Of a DNA stretch of 64,000 bases, positions 56,305-64,000 are shown one piece after another. Location of the stretch: assembly GCA_016708875.1 (NCBI GenBank), contig JADJFA010000002.1, forward strand, positions 62,001 through 126,000, read 5' to 3'. The first letter of the stretch is position 1, and every line of letters begins with the position of its first letter. The DNA comes from Lewinellaceae bacterium (GTDB lineage: Bacteria > Bacteroidota > Bacteroidia > Chitinophagales > Saprospiraceae). Below the pieces are notes generated by a model, which did not search any database, was not told the DNA's origin, and saw nothing but the letters and a program-made list of their open reading frames with translations. The position numbers and the translations under genes are program-made.

Positions 56305-59300
56305 CTATTCTTTTACAAATCCCCCCCCAATAATCTCTACGCCTGATTTCCATTGAGCAAAATACATTCCCTTCGGCCAATCTGCGATACGAACAGCGAC
56401 TGTTTTCCCAAGCGTTTTTAGACCAATAACATAACGACCAACCGCCGAATAAATGTCCAAATGTCCAGCAGTCTCGTCTGCTTTTTCAAAAACAATGACA
56501 TCACTTGCAGGATTGGGGCTTATTTGGATGGTTTTATTTAGAAACAATGCATTTGTTCCAAGGTACACATTTTCAATATACATTTGGCAAAATTCGGTCA
56601 TCACGGGCGGATTGTAATCGAAGTAAATGGCCGCGCGGTTGTTGATGATGTTGCCCAAAAGCAAATCGCCCCGAGCACGGATAGAAAATTGCACAAAACC
56701 ATGGCTTGCGGGTTCGTTGCTGATGCTATCGGGCAGGAAAATAGGGTTGAACCTAAACTCCAAAACGCGTCCATTGATGATTTGCCACCTGAAATCGTGG
56801 CTTGCAGCCAAGACTTTCAGGGTGGAAATATCCATATCAGTGGGCAGTGTATCCAAAATGGTGACAAAATTGGCGGGGTAATTGCCCGTGTTCTGAAAAC
56901 GGATGGTATAGGTCAAATCCGTTTCTGTCAGTTGCGCTGGCGGTACGGTATCGGGTGATACCCGTTTGTCGTTGGGGTCATAAGCACCAAACAATGGCTC
57001 AAAAAAGGTAAAAACATTGTCCGCCACATTGGCGTCATTACTTTTGTTGGCTGTGAATAGGAGGCTTACTGTTTCCCACCAATTGGCGGTTGCATTGGTT
57101 TTGAAGTGGATATTTAGGTCTTTTTGACTAAATATATCAATGATCAGGTTGTTCCAAATCAAGGTATCGCCCATCACATGGCTCGGCAGAGGCACAGCCC
57201 CTAAATATTGAATAGGCGAAGCGTCGTCAAAATCCGGCAGCACCAATTGCACGCTGTCGAGTGCTTTAGTTCCTTCATTGCGCAGCGAAACGAATACTTC
57301 GGTCTCAAAACCTGGGCGAAAAATTTGCGTATTGACCGCTGTAACGCTCACATCGGTGATATTTGGCGTAATTTGTATTGCAAAATCATTGTTGTTGAAA
57401 TGGGTTTCAACGGCGGCTATGACGCTTGGTACTACCACACAATATTGGATCGGTTTGACGACCAGGATGCTATCGTTTATTAGTTCAGCTCTGATTTCGT
57501 AATTGCCTAGGCTATCCGTCACGACCTGCCAATCGCGGTTGCTGACTGTTAATATTACATTTGGAACGCCTATCTCACCATTATCGCGGGTACCGTTGTT
57601 GTTTTGGTCGTGATAGACCGCGCCTTTGTATATTTCAAAAGGGATTTCGGTCAAATTTCTGGCCCAAAGCCCCTCGGGGGTTGATACCCAAATTTTCCCA
57701 AAGGCCACCGCTAGGCTCACAATATCGCCTGTAAAGGTGTCCCGGTCCAATTCTATCCACAGCTCGCCGTCATTGGCGCTTGCCCATATTTTCTCAGCAT
57801 CGGTGATAAAAAGCAGGTTTTCGCTACAAGTCCAAGGGGAATTGTAAAACGAATTGCCATTGGGTACTTGTACCGATTGCCAATTGTGGCCAAAATCGTG
57901 GCTGGCATATATTTTCACATCCGGGTATTGGGGATGCGTACTCATCAAGTAGACATTTGACTGCGAAACGGTCAAGCGTTGCAATGCTTCCGCATCGTCT
58001 TCCAAGAAACCAAGCCCAGTATTTTGCCAAGTTTCCGCTAAATCGTGGGAGCTTTGCAGGGTAAGTTTGTTGATATCGGGGTCGTTCCTGAGGGCATAGA
58101 TCAAATCTCCTTGAATCTGTTGGGGCGGAAAATGCGATTGCTGCAAGGCGTGGGTCGTATTCGTCCAACTCTGTCCGTCCGAGGAATATTGAACCTCGCC
58201 GCCCGAAGTCGTGGTTATCAAAAAATCGCTCACTTTATTGATGTGCGGCACCCAAGGCACCAATTGTTGCCAGTTTTTCAGGTCTGCACTTTTCCATAAT
58301 CCGGCATAGTAAAAGGCAGCGTAATATAACCCATCTTTTTTAACGATGCTATTGATGACATTTTCATTGGCAGCAACAATGGGGGCTATCCAGGTTTTGC
58401 CCGTATCTTGTGAAAGATATCCCACTGTACTATACAACAAATCGCCTTGTTGATATAATTCGAATACACCTTTATGGAGTCCGGTCATATTGACCGACCA
58501 ATTGGATTCGGCAGGCTTGCGGGATAGGATGCCATAGTAATCAGTTGCCATTAAAAACGTGCCGTTGGAACTGACCAAAAAATCCCTCAAACATACGCCG
58601 TCTTTTAGCCTGAATTTTTGAACCCCGTTGGTCAACGTAGCGTTCAATTCCCATAGGGTGATTTCACTACAACTGTTGTAATTGTCAACACTGAGCAACC
58701 AAGGCACGTCGTTCACAAAATAAAAATTGACCGGAAAGCCAGGGTAAAAATTGTTGTCATTGGGAATGATCGTCCATGATTGGCCAAAATTGAGGGAGTA
58801 AATAAAATTGTGCTGCGTCCGTGAAAACAAAGTGTCGCCCCTGACCGAAAGCATGGTCACTTTTTCATTATAGACCTTTTCAATTTGGCTGCCACCGTTT
58901 CCATAGCGATAAAGTCCCCAATCTGTTGCTAAAAATGCTTTATCACCAATAGACTTCATGGAATATGTATAACGTAAGTCGGTGGAAACGTAGGCGAACG
59001 TGTCAATCGGTGTCAGTAGGCCCGTGTTTACATTCAATACTTGTACAGTATTATTATCAATGCTTCCAGTTAAAAAATAGAAAAAACTGTCTACTTTTTC
59101 AAGGTGCCTAGGCCAATTCATAACTATCGTGGCGAGGGTGTCCCAAGTTTGGCCCGAATCCGAGGAGTGCATGACGGCCCGCTGGCCTGCAGTAAGATGC
59201 TGGGAGACAGCATACAATTGATTGCTGGCTGATTGGCAGATGTCCAAGCGCTCAGTCGTATTGCTGCGCTGCCAATGAACACCATTGTCGAAAGAATGAG

Positions 59301-59460
59301 CAATGCCATAATCATCCGCTACCACGATTTTGCCGTTGACTTCAAATAATTGGGTGGGACTGGTGTTGAATGCAATCGGCATTTCTGTCCATTGTGCCTT
59401 TATGGAGAATGAAATACAGCATATTATTAAAGAGCAAAAGCAAAAATGTCTCCTGTTCAT
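56305..59460 (-). CDS. T9SS surface protein with sialidase/BNR-like propeller and DUF11-like domain
   Basis: 1,051 residues from the ATG at 59458-59460, chosen because it opens a signal peptide (MNRRHFCFCSLIICCISFSI). Residues ~25-620 carry BNR/Asp-box-like repeats (SFDNGVHWQRS, SSDSGQTWDT, NFGQSWTII, SHDFGHNWQS) of a beta-propeller. Then an SdrD B-like segment (GAVYHDQNNNGTRDNGEIGV), a DUF11-like region (TYTIRFQNTGNYPANFVTIL) and a T9SS sorting domain (IQISPNPASDVIVFEKADET ... PKGMYFAQWKSG). No sialidase active-site set was identified, so this is probably a structural or adhesive protein. Confidence 0.88.
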   Translation of the reverse strand: MNRRHFCFCSLIICCISFSIKAQWTEMPIAFNTSPTQLFEVNGKIVVADDYGIAHSFDNGVHWQRSNTTERLDICQSASNQLYAVSQHLTAGQRAVMHSSDSGQTWDTLATIVMNWPRHLEKVDSFFYFLTGSIDNNTVQVLNVNTGLLTPIDTFAYVSTDLRYTYSMKSIGDKAFLATDWGLYRYGNGGSQIEKVYNEKVTMLSVRGDTLFSRTQHNFIYSLNFGQSWTIIPNDNNFYPGFPVNFYFVNDVPWLLSVDNYNSCSEITLWELNATLTNGVQKFRLKDGVCLRDFLVSSNGTFLMATDYYGILSRKPAESNWSVNMTGLHKGVFELYQQGDLLYSTVGYLSQDTGKTWIAPIVAANENVINSIVKKDGLYYAAFYYAGLWKSADLKNWQQLVPWVPHINKVSDFLITTTSGGEVQYSSDGQSWTNTTHALQQSHFPPQQIQGDLIYALRNDPDINKLTLQSSHDLAETWQNTGLGFLEDDAEALQRLTVSQSNVYLMSTHPQYPDVKIYASHDFGHNWQSVQVPNGNSFYNSPWTCSENLLFITDAEKIWASANDGELWIELDRDTFTGDIVSLAVAFGKIWVSTPEGLWARNLTEIPFEIYKGAVYHDQNNNGTRDNGEIGVPNVILTVSNRDWQVVTDSLGNYEIRAELINDSILVVKPIQYCVVVPSVIAAVETHFNNNDFAIQITPNITDVSVTAVNTQIFRPGFETEVFVSLRNEGTKALDSVQLVLPDFDDASPIQYLGAVPLPSHVMGDTLIWNNLIIDIFSQKDLNIHFKTNATANWWETVSLLFTANKSNDANVADNVFTFFEPLFGAYDPNDKRVSPDTVPPAQLTETDLTYTIRFQNTGNYPANFVTILDTLPTDMDISTLKVLAASHDFRWQIINGRVLEFRFNPIFLPDSISNEPASHGFVQFSIRARGDLLLGNIINNRAAIYFDYNPPVMTEFCQMYIENVYLGTNALFLNKTIQISPNPASDVIVFEKADETAGHLDIYSAVGRYVIGLKTLGKTVAVRIADWPKGMYFAQWKSGVEIIGGGFVKE

Positions 59461-59621
59461 ATAGTGCAATTTTCTATTTGCCAAAGTATTGGTTCTGGTT
59501 TTTAGGCTATAAAACCAGGGGTGGGTCTTGAGTGGTTTTGAACACCAACCCACGCGAAAGTGTTGACCCCCAATCGAGTCAATAAGACTTAATCACAAAA
59601 ATAAAAGCATTTGACTTTCCT

Positions 59622-60929
59622 TCAACTCTTGGATCCAGCTACCTCCACCTCCTTTCGTTCAATAGCTGGAACATTTTTCGCCACCATGTGCATCGTGTTT
59701 CGGATGCGCTCCTCAAACAAAATGATCTTCCCTTTTTTCAAATTTGCAATTGTTTCCTCCGTGTAATGCCGGATGGTGATGAGTTCCAGCCCCTGCTCGG
59801 TTTTGACTTTGAACTCATCAGACACGTCTTTGCTAAATTTTTCAATCCGATCCGGCACATTGGTCACGCAGATGGTGAATGAAACAGCTGTGTTCTGCAT
59901 CATGTTCACGAAGATACGCAGGTCTGCGGCTTTTGCAAAAAGTCGCGCCATGTGATGTTCAGCCACAAATGAATAATCCAGTGTGCTGATGTGCAATAGG
60001 GCCTGGTTTTTCTCCACCACTACGATGGGTGGGTAATTTTCTTCCGTGTCGCTGCTGATTTCTGTACCCGGGGCTGTAGGATCAAGAAAGGATTTGACGA
60101 AAAACGGTATATTCTTGTTTTGCAGTGGTTTGATGGTTTTTGGGTGAATTACTTGTGCCCCGTAATAAGTCATTTCAATAGCCTCCCTATAACTTAATCT
60201 ATCGAGTTTGATGGTGTTGTCAAACATACGCGGGTCGGCGTTCAGCACCCCTGGCACATCCTTCCAAATGGTCATAGCTGTTGCGTCCAGGCAATGCGAG
60301 AAAATAGCCGCAGAGTAGTCAGAACCTTCCCGGCCAAGGGTGGTCGTAAAGTTTTCAGAAGTGCTGCCAATGAAACCCTGCGTGAGCACGAAACCGCCTT
60401 TATCAAGCATGGGCTTCGTTATTTTTAAGGCATTGGCTTTGGTTTTATCCCAATTTACCCAGCCTTCGCGGTAGGTATTGTCGGTAGACACCACATCCCG
60501 AGCGTCCAGCCATTGGGTTTTGAGGCCAATTTTGTTCAGGTACGCCGTCACGATTTTGGAAGACACCAACTCGCCCATACACACGATTTGATCGTACATG
60601 TAATCGTAATTTTCGGAGGGTTTTTCCTCAAGCACCCAGTCCCCTTCCACGAAAGTATCGTTCACAGTCGTGAACACTTCGTCGTTGGCTTCAAAAAGTT
60701 CGCGCATTATTGCGTAGTGCTGTTCCTTAAATGCATCGTAGAGCGTTTGTGCTTCGCCCGTCTGTTTGGCATGAGCCGCCACAACCGCTTCGAGCGCGTT
60801 TGTGGTTTTTCCCATCGCAGACACAACGATGATAAGTGACTGATCTTGATATTGTTGTAAAATGGACGCTACGTTTTTCACGCCTGCTGCATCTTTGATG
60901 CTTGCGCCGCCAAATTTGAAAACCTGCAT
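59622..60929 (-). CDS. Aspartate kinase
   Basis: 435 residues, intact. First enzyme of the Lys/Thr/Met branch (aspartate to aspartyl phosphate). Motifs: KFGGASIKDA (5-14), VVSAMGKTTNALE, TLGREGSDYSAA, WKDVPGVLNADPR, and GAQVIHPKTIKPL. The C-terminal ACT region is present, so feedback inhibition is likely. Monofunctional, with no homoserine dehydrogenase domain. Promoter-like TACCTTTG upstream at 61024-61031. Confidence 0.95.
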   Translation of the reverse strand: MQVFKFGGASIKDAAGVKNVASILQQYQDQSLIIVVSAMGKTTNALEAVVAAHAKQTGEAQTLYDAFKEQHYAIMRELFEANDEVFTTVNDTFVEGDWVLEEKPSENYDYMYDQIVCMGELVSSKIVTAYLNKIGLKTQWLDARDVVSTDNTYREGWVNWDKTKANALKITKPMLDKGGFVLTQGFIGSTSENFTTTLGREGSDYSAAIFSHCLDATAMTIWKDVPGVLNADPRMFDNTIKLDRLSYREAIEMTYYGAQVIHPKTIKPLQNKNIPFFVKSFLDPTAPGTEISSDTEENYPPIVVVEKNQALLHISTLDYSFVAEHHMARLFAKAADLRIFVNMMQNTAVSFTICVTNVPDRIEKFSKDVSDEFKVKTEQGLELITIRHYTEETIANLKKGKIILFEERIRNTMHMVAKNVPAIERKEVEVAGSKS

Positions 60930-60952
60930 TTCTTAATAGATAATTGGACTGA

Positions 60953-60987
60953 TTTACCCGCCGTAGCTTAAGCAAAGGAGGGTGACA
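60953..60987 (+). repeat. REP-like palindrome, copy 5
   Basis: TTTACCCGCCGTAGCTTAAG followed by CAAAGGAGGGTGACA. Differs from copy 1 at only a few positions. Lies 24 bases upstream of the aspartate kinase ATG, on its 5' side. Confidence 0.65.
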
Positions 60988-61023
60988 ATGGACTTTGGAT
61001 CGGATTTGTCCAAAATCGGCGGG

Positions 61024-61031
61024 CAAAGGTA
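61024..61031 (-). promoter_or_regulatory. -7 box (TACCTTTG) for the aspartate kinase gene
   Basis: Minus-strand match to TAnnTTTG, 95 bases before the ATG. A REP-like palindrome would lie in the leader. Confidence 0.45.
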
Positions 61032-61097
61032 GAAACTCAGAAGAATGTAGTTTGAACTTAGGGCAAGGAACTATCAGCGAACATTACATTTCGCGAC

Positions 61098-61997
61098 TTA
61101 TTCCACCGGAGGGAAAACAATCTCTGCATTCGCAGGTGGGGGTGCTAAGGGCATTTTGCGCGGGTATTCCGTTTGATATTCCTTAGCGGGCCTTGCATGC
61201 AAATGAAGGGAATAAATTGCCTGGGAATTCTTTTCAAAACTCCCTACCGAGAGCATGATAATCAATATAATCACCGCCCAGCCCGACCAATCTGAAGGGC
61301 GGAATGGTTTCGGGGGATTGAATTCGAACTGATCCGGGTCTTCACCAAGGTAAGGGTGACAATATCTGGATGCTGGCACTATTGATTTGGCATCTAATTC
61401 CGGATAGTATTTGAAATACCTGGCCTCGTTCAATTTTGCTTGCAACGATTTTGCCTGAGCGACAATCTGCTCCGTTGCCAACAGGTAGCCTTCCTCAGGT
61501 TGCGGAAATCTGCTCAACTCAATACCATTCACCAAAGGCTTGAATTGTGCAAGCCTGGAGGTATCTTTCCATCGGGAAGGTGTGAGTAAAATGGGCATCA
61601 CCAAAGGCGCAAGATCGCCCCAACTACATTCAATACGTCGTGTCGATGAAAGCACAATATCTGACTCTACTTGTTTGTCTGCCAGTGACTTGTAACTCGT
61701 CAGAAAAATGTAAATATGGGCATTTTCTCGCCTAAGTTTGGTTTTCTCGTTATACAACTCCAAAAGATCAAATGGCTTCCATCCGAAGAAGGTCTTCATG
61801 ATGAAATTGATAGGCTCCCAGAAAAAAATGGAGAGAATTTGCCAGGATGGCGGCAATTCCGCAGGCTTTTTGGGTGGGTCATAATGCCAAAGATTCACTT
61901 CATCTCTCATGGGATACATCCACTCCAAAAGCCGGTCTGCCGCAGCTTTGTCTGCCGGTGCATGTGAAATAAAAATGTTGACTTTGATGGGAGTCAT
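61098..61997 (-). CDS. TIR-domain protein with C-terminal hydrophobic segment
   Basis: 299 residues from the ATG at 61995-61997; the longer frame adds a low-quality N-terminus. Residues 1-150 resemble a bacterial TIR domain: VNIFISHAPADKAAADRLLE (6-25), a strand-like IYIFLTSYKSL (95-105), and Glu111 (KQVESDI) near where TIR NADases place the catalytic Glu. A helical middle (about 175-200) is followed by a short hydrophobic stretch (WAVIILIIMLSVGSF, 240-254) that may be a membrane helix. No partner defence gene is adjacent. It could be an anti-phage effector, or another TIR/SEFIR-like signalling protein. Confidence 0.65.
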   Translation of the reverse strand: MTPIKVNIFISHAPADKAAADRLLEWMYPMRDEVNLWHYDPPKKPAELPPSWQILSIFFWEPINFIMKTFFGWKPFDLLELYNEKTKLRRENAHIYIFLTSYKSLADKQVESDIVLSSTRRIECSWGDLAPLVMPILLTPSRWKDTSRLAQFKPLVNGIELSRFPQPEEGYLLATEQIVAQAKSLQAKLNEARYFKYYPELDAKSIVPASRYCHPYLGEDPDQFEFNPPKPFRPSDWSGWAVIILIIMLSVGSFEKNSQAIYSLHLHARPAKEYQTEYPRKMPLAPPPANAEIVFPPVE

Positions 61998-62253
61998 GTG
62001 CGAGAATGCGAAAGGCTGAGAGAGCGTGAGAAATCTGGAGGGATAAATCCGAGATGCTAATCGTCGAAACGCATTGCAAAAGAAAAGGAAATCCGCCGCA
62101 TTTCCAAAATCTATTGAGCAAGAGGTTCTTGAAAGCATTGGTTTTTCCAATGAAAGCCTGCGTTCGTCGCTTTTTGCGGCAGCCAAATCAAGTTGCCGCT
62201 TCTTCGCCCCGAAATTTTCAAGAATATTCGTGTGAACGCCCTACGTTTGCCTA

Positions 62254-62296
62254 ACAGTCCAACGTCCAACGTCTAACGTCCAAAAGTCTAAAATCC
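62254..62296. repeat. GTCCAACGTC quasi-repeat upstream of the coiled-coil gene
   Basis: ACAGTCCAACGTCCAACGTC followed by TAACGTCCAAAAGTCTAAAA: four or five units of (A)GTCCAAC with variants. It ends eight bases before the ATG at 62304. Confidence 0.55.
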
Positions 62297-62303
62297 GAAA
62301 TTT

Positions 62304-62849
62304 ATGATTACCACCCAATCGCTTTTTGCCACAGAAGGTATTGACCCGCGTAGCCTGGAATTCATTGCACAAGCCATTGAAAAAAACAACCTCCCGGGCT
62401 TTGATTATTTTGAATTCAAACGTGCCGTGACACAACTCGGCGCCATGAAACTCGACGAAGCCACCGCCTATAAAAGTGCCTTCACCACCGCCGCCACGCT
62501 GGGCATTACTAAGGAAAAACTCATCGAAACGGCAGGCTACTACCGCAATGTGGTAGAAAAAGAAAAAGAGGCATTTGCCAAAGCGCTCGACAACCAGACC
62601 GCCACAAAAGTCGCTGCGCGCCAACAGGAAGTCAGCCGCTTGCGAGATCAAATCGAGCGCCACAAAATTGAAATTGCCCGTTTGCAGGACGAAATTGGTG
62701 GCTACCTCAACCAGGCCGATGCCGCCGAAGCCTCTGTAAAATCAGAAAGCGAAAAACTGGAAAAGTCGAAAACGGCGTTTGAGAAAGCACACCAGTCGGT
62801 GCTGACGACGATTGATAAAGATGTGGAGGGAATGCATAAGTATTTGTGA
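62304..62849 (+). CDS. Coiled-coil hypothetical protein
   Basis: 181 residues, complete. N-terminal globular helical part (about 1-85, GIDPRSLEFIAQAIEKNNLP, FDYFEFKRAVTQLGAMKLDE), then a heptad coiled coil (about 90-165, RQQEVSRLRDQIERHKIEIA). No signal peptide or membrane segment, so cytoplasmic. I do not recognise a named family. It is followed by the aspartic-protease-like gene after a 34-base gap that contains a -7 box, so the two may be separately transcribed. Confidence 0.75.
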   Translation: MITTQSLFATEGIDPRSLEFIAQAIEKNNLPGFDYFEFKRAVTQLGAMKLDEATAYKSAFTTAATLGITKEKLIETAGYYRNVVEKEKEAFAKALDNQTATKVAARQQEVSRLRDQIERHKIEIARLQDEIGGYLNQADAAEASVKSESEKLEKSKTAFEKAHQSVLTTIDKDVEGMHKYL

Positions 62850-62859
62850 GAAAAGGGTT

Positions 62860-62867
62860 TAACTTTG
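62860..62867 (+). promoter_or_regulatory. -7 box (TAACTTTG) for the retropepsin-like gene
   Basis: TAnnTTTG match 17 bases before the ATG at 62884. Confidence 0.5.
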
Positions 62868-62883
62868 CTAAAAACCGCTCACC

Positions 62884-63303
62884 ATGGGACTCGTTTATAC
62901 CGAAATAGAACTTATCAACGGCGATGACTTGGGCATGGCCCGTCGCAATTTGATGGACCCGGATGATGTCAAGCGGATGAAGATCACCGCACTGGTTGAT
63001 ACTGGATCTTATATGCTTTGCATCAACGAAGAAATCCAAGAACAACTGCAATTCCCAATTGTAGAAAAACGCAAAGCAGAAACCGCAGACGGAAGGATCT
63101 TATAATTCGACGTTGCCGATAATGTGCAAGTCCGCTTTAAAAACCGTGCTACCACTTGCCGAGCCATGATTTTGCCCGGGGATAGCGAACCCTTATTGGG
63201 TGCAATTCCGTTGGAGGATATGGATGTGCTAGTGCATCCACAAAGACAGGAGTTAATCGTCAATCCAGATCATCCCTATTTTGCGCAAATGAAGTTGAAG
63301 TAA
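62884..63303 (+). pseudogene. Retropepsin-like (clan AA) aspartic protease with in-frame TAA
   Basis: 139 codons in one frame, interrupted by TAA at 63103-63105 between DGRIL and FDVADNVQVRFKN. The catalytic motif ALVDTGSYML (Asp39-Thr-Gly) and the downstream hydrophobic-hydrophobic-Gly-like part (AMILPGDSEPLLGAIPLEDM) mark a single-domain clan AA protease that works as a dimer. The residue at the stop is likely Glu in relatives (GAA to TAA), so a single substitution or base-call error would explain it. Followed by a strong terminator. Confidence 0.75.
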
Positions 63304-63328
63304 ATTTGACACTATTTATCTTCAGCCT

Positions 63329-63364
63329 AAAACCCCGGTGGTTTCCGAAAACCACCGGGGTTTT
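63329..63364 (+). terminator. Intrinsic terminator
   Basis: 16-bp perfect stem (AAAACCCCGGTGGTTT / AAACCACCGGGGTTTT) around a 4-base loop CCGA, with T-run. Confidence 0.92.
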
Positions 63365-63460
63365 TCATTGAAAAGCGTTAGCGCGCGTGAATTGTGCAAA
63401 GAATTTTTTCAATAATTTTCCCCAACGCCCTACTTTGGCGGCCATAAAAAATTAGTTGCC

Positions 63461-64000
63461 GTGAAGCCTACCGACATAAAAGACCCCGAGTACTTCCACA
63501 AAGTGGTGGATTGCCAATATGCCTGTCCCGCACATACGCCTGTGCCAGAGTATATTCGACTCATCGCCGCCGAGCGATACACTGAAGCGTACATGATCAA
63601 TTGGGAATCCAATGTGTTCCCTGGTGTCCTGGGCCGCACCTGCGACCGACCTTGCGAACCCGCTTGCCGTCGTGGCCGGGTGGAGGAAGAACCTGTTGCC
63701 ATTTGCCGACTCAAGCGCGTGGCTGCCGATTTTAAAGGCGACGTAAAAGCGCTGATGCCACAAGGCCCGTTCCCTAAAAACGGCAAAAAAATCGCACTCA
63801 TTGGTGGTGGCCCGGCCGCTCTCACCGTGGCACGTGACCTCGCTCCGTTGGGTTACGAAATCCATTTGTTTGATGAACAGCCCGCTGGCGGTGGCATGAT
63901 GCGCAGCCAGATTACTTCGTTCCGTTTGCCAGAAAGTGTACTGGATGAGGAAGTTGGATATATTTTGGACTTGGGTATTCATACCCAATTCCACCATTAT
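63461..64000 (+). CDS. GltD-like FAD-dependent oxidoreductase (3' truncated by window end)
   Basis: The first 180 codons of a gene that runs off the window. The start is GTG at 63461 (no ATG in frame nearby; TACTTTGG 30 bases upstream may be a -7 box with one T lost). Two N-terminal cysteine clusters (CQYACPAHTPVPEYI and CDRPCEPACRR) bind [4Fe-4S] as in the glutamate synthase small subunit, dihydropyrimidine dehydrogenase and related enzymes. Then the FAD Rossmann motif IALIGGGPAALTVARDL and GGGMMRSQI. The exact reaction cannot be told without the rest of the protein. Confidence 0.88.
   Translation, partial: MKPTDIKDPEYFHKVVDCQYACPAHTPVPEYIRLIAAERYTEAYMINWESNVFPGVLGRTCDRPCEPACRRGRVEEEPVAICRLKRVAADFKGDVKALMPQGPFPKNGKKIALIGGGPAALTVARDLAPLGYEIHLFDEQPAGGGMMRSQITSFRLPESVLDEEVGYILDLGIHTQFHHY

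Noticed and set aside
16355..63303. In-frame TAA codons in two genes as evidence of stop-codon reassignment
   Set aside because: TAA is the ordinary terminator of other intact genes here (for example at 63301-63303), and only two damaged genes show it internally.
1..64000. tRNA, rRNA, riboswitch, transposase or phage genes
   Set aside because: None recognised by eye on either strand; a dedicated search (tRNAscan, Rfam, ISfinder) could still reveal small elements.

Overview
The window reads as a chromosomal segment of a Bacteroidota bacterium, most likely from the Saprospiria (a Lewinella/Haliscomenobacter-like lineage; this placement is inference). Supporting signs are many secreted proteins ending in type IX secretion (T9SS) C-terminal sorting domains, HYR/PKD-rich giant surface proteins, a Bat (von Willebrand A) operon, the Bacteroidota forms of PurM and the GlmU-like bifunctional enzyme, type B ribosomal protein L31, and about a dozen promoters with the Bacteroidota -7 box TAnnTTTG.

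Layout. 1-15.3 kb: two large T9SS surface proteins, a 5'-truncated beta-helix/HYR/beta-propeller protein and a 3,484-residue HYR/P-domain/dockerin-like protein. 15.4-21.8 kb: a sugar-phosphate isomerase-like protein, a broken bifunctional-nuclease gene, etfAB, a TPR protein, a DUF4292-like lipoprotein, an EnvC-like M23 protein and a small secreted protein. 22.3-26.4 kb: a secreted subtilisin-like protease. 26.5-33.3 kb: MBL hydrolase, HEAT-like protein, miaB, a membrane TPR protein, a sigma-54 activator fused by deletion to a TlpA-like gene, and L31. 33.4-44.3 kb: GlmU-like enzyme, purM, TPR lipoprotein, rmuC, MurG-like glycosyltransferase, pth, lipoprotein, TonB receptor, hppD. 44.4-54 kb: corrinoid adenosyltransferase, YebC-like regulator, and a minus-strand Bat operon (moxR, DUF58, DUF4381-like, batA, batB, batC) interrupted by an RCC1-repeat T9SS gene. 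54-64 kb: DUF1028 protein, membrane-tethered Ppx/GppA-like protein, BNR/DUF11-like T9SS protein, aspartate kinase, TIR-domain protein, coiled-coil protein, retropepsin-like protease and the start of a GltD-like oxidoreductase.

Sequence quality or decay matters here. From about 28 to 44.3 kb nearly every gene, including housekeeping genes, carries one to about nine single-base frameshifts, often in homopolymers. Four places (about 16.59, 31.44, 41.07 and 43.85 kb) look like deletions joining pieces of conserved domains. From 44.5 to 63 kb lesions are rare. I read most single-base lesions as sequencing or assembly error. The four larger junctions could be real deletions or assembly collapse.

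The intergenic space holds several dispersed repeat families: a REP-like palindrome with compensatory base changes, a 111-bp MITE-like element, and many short quasi-repeats, two of which are translated as the hydrophobic core of export signals. I found no tRNA, rRNA, CRISPR array, transposase or prophage.
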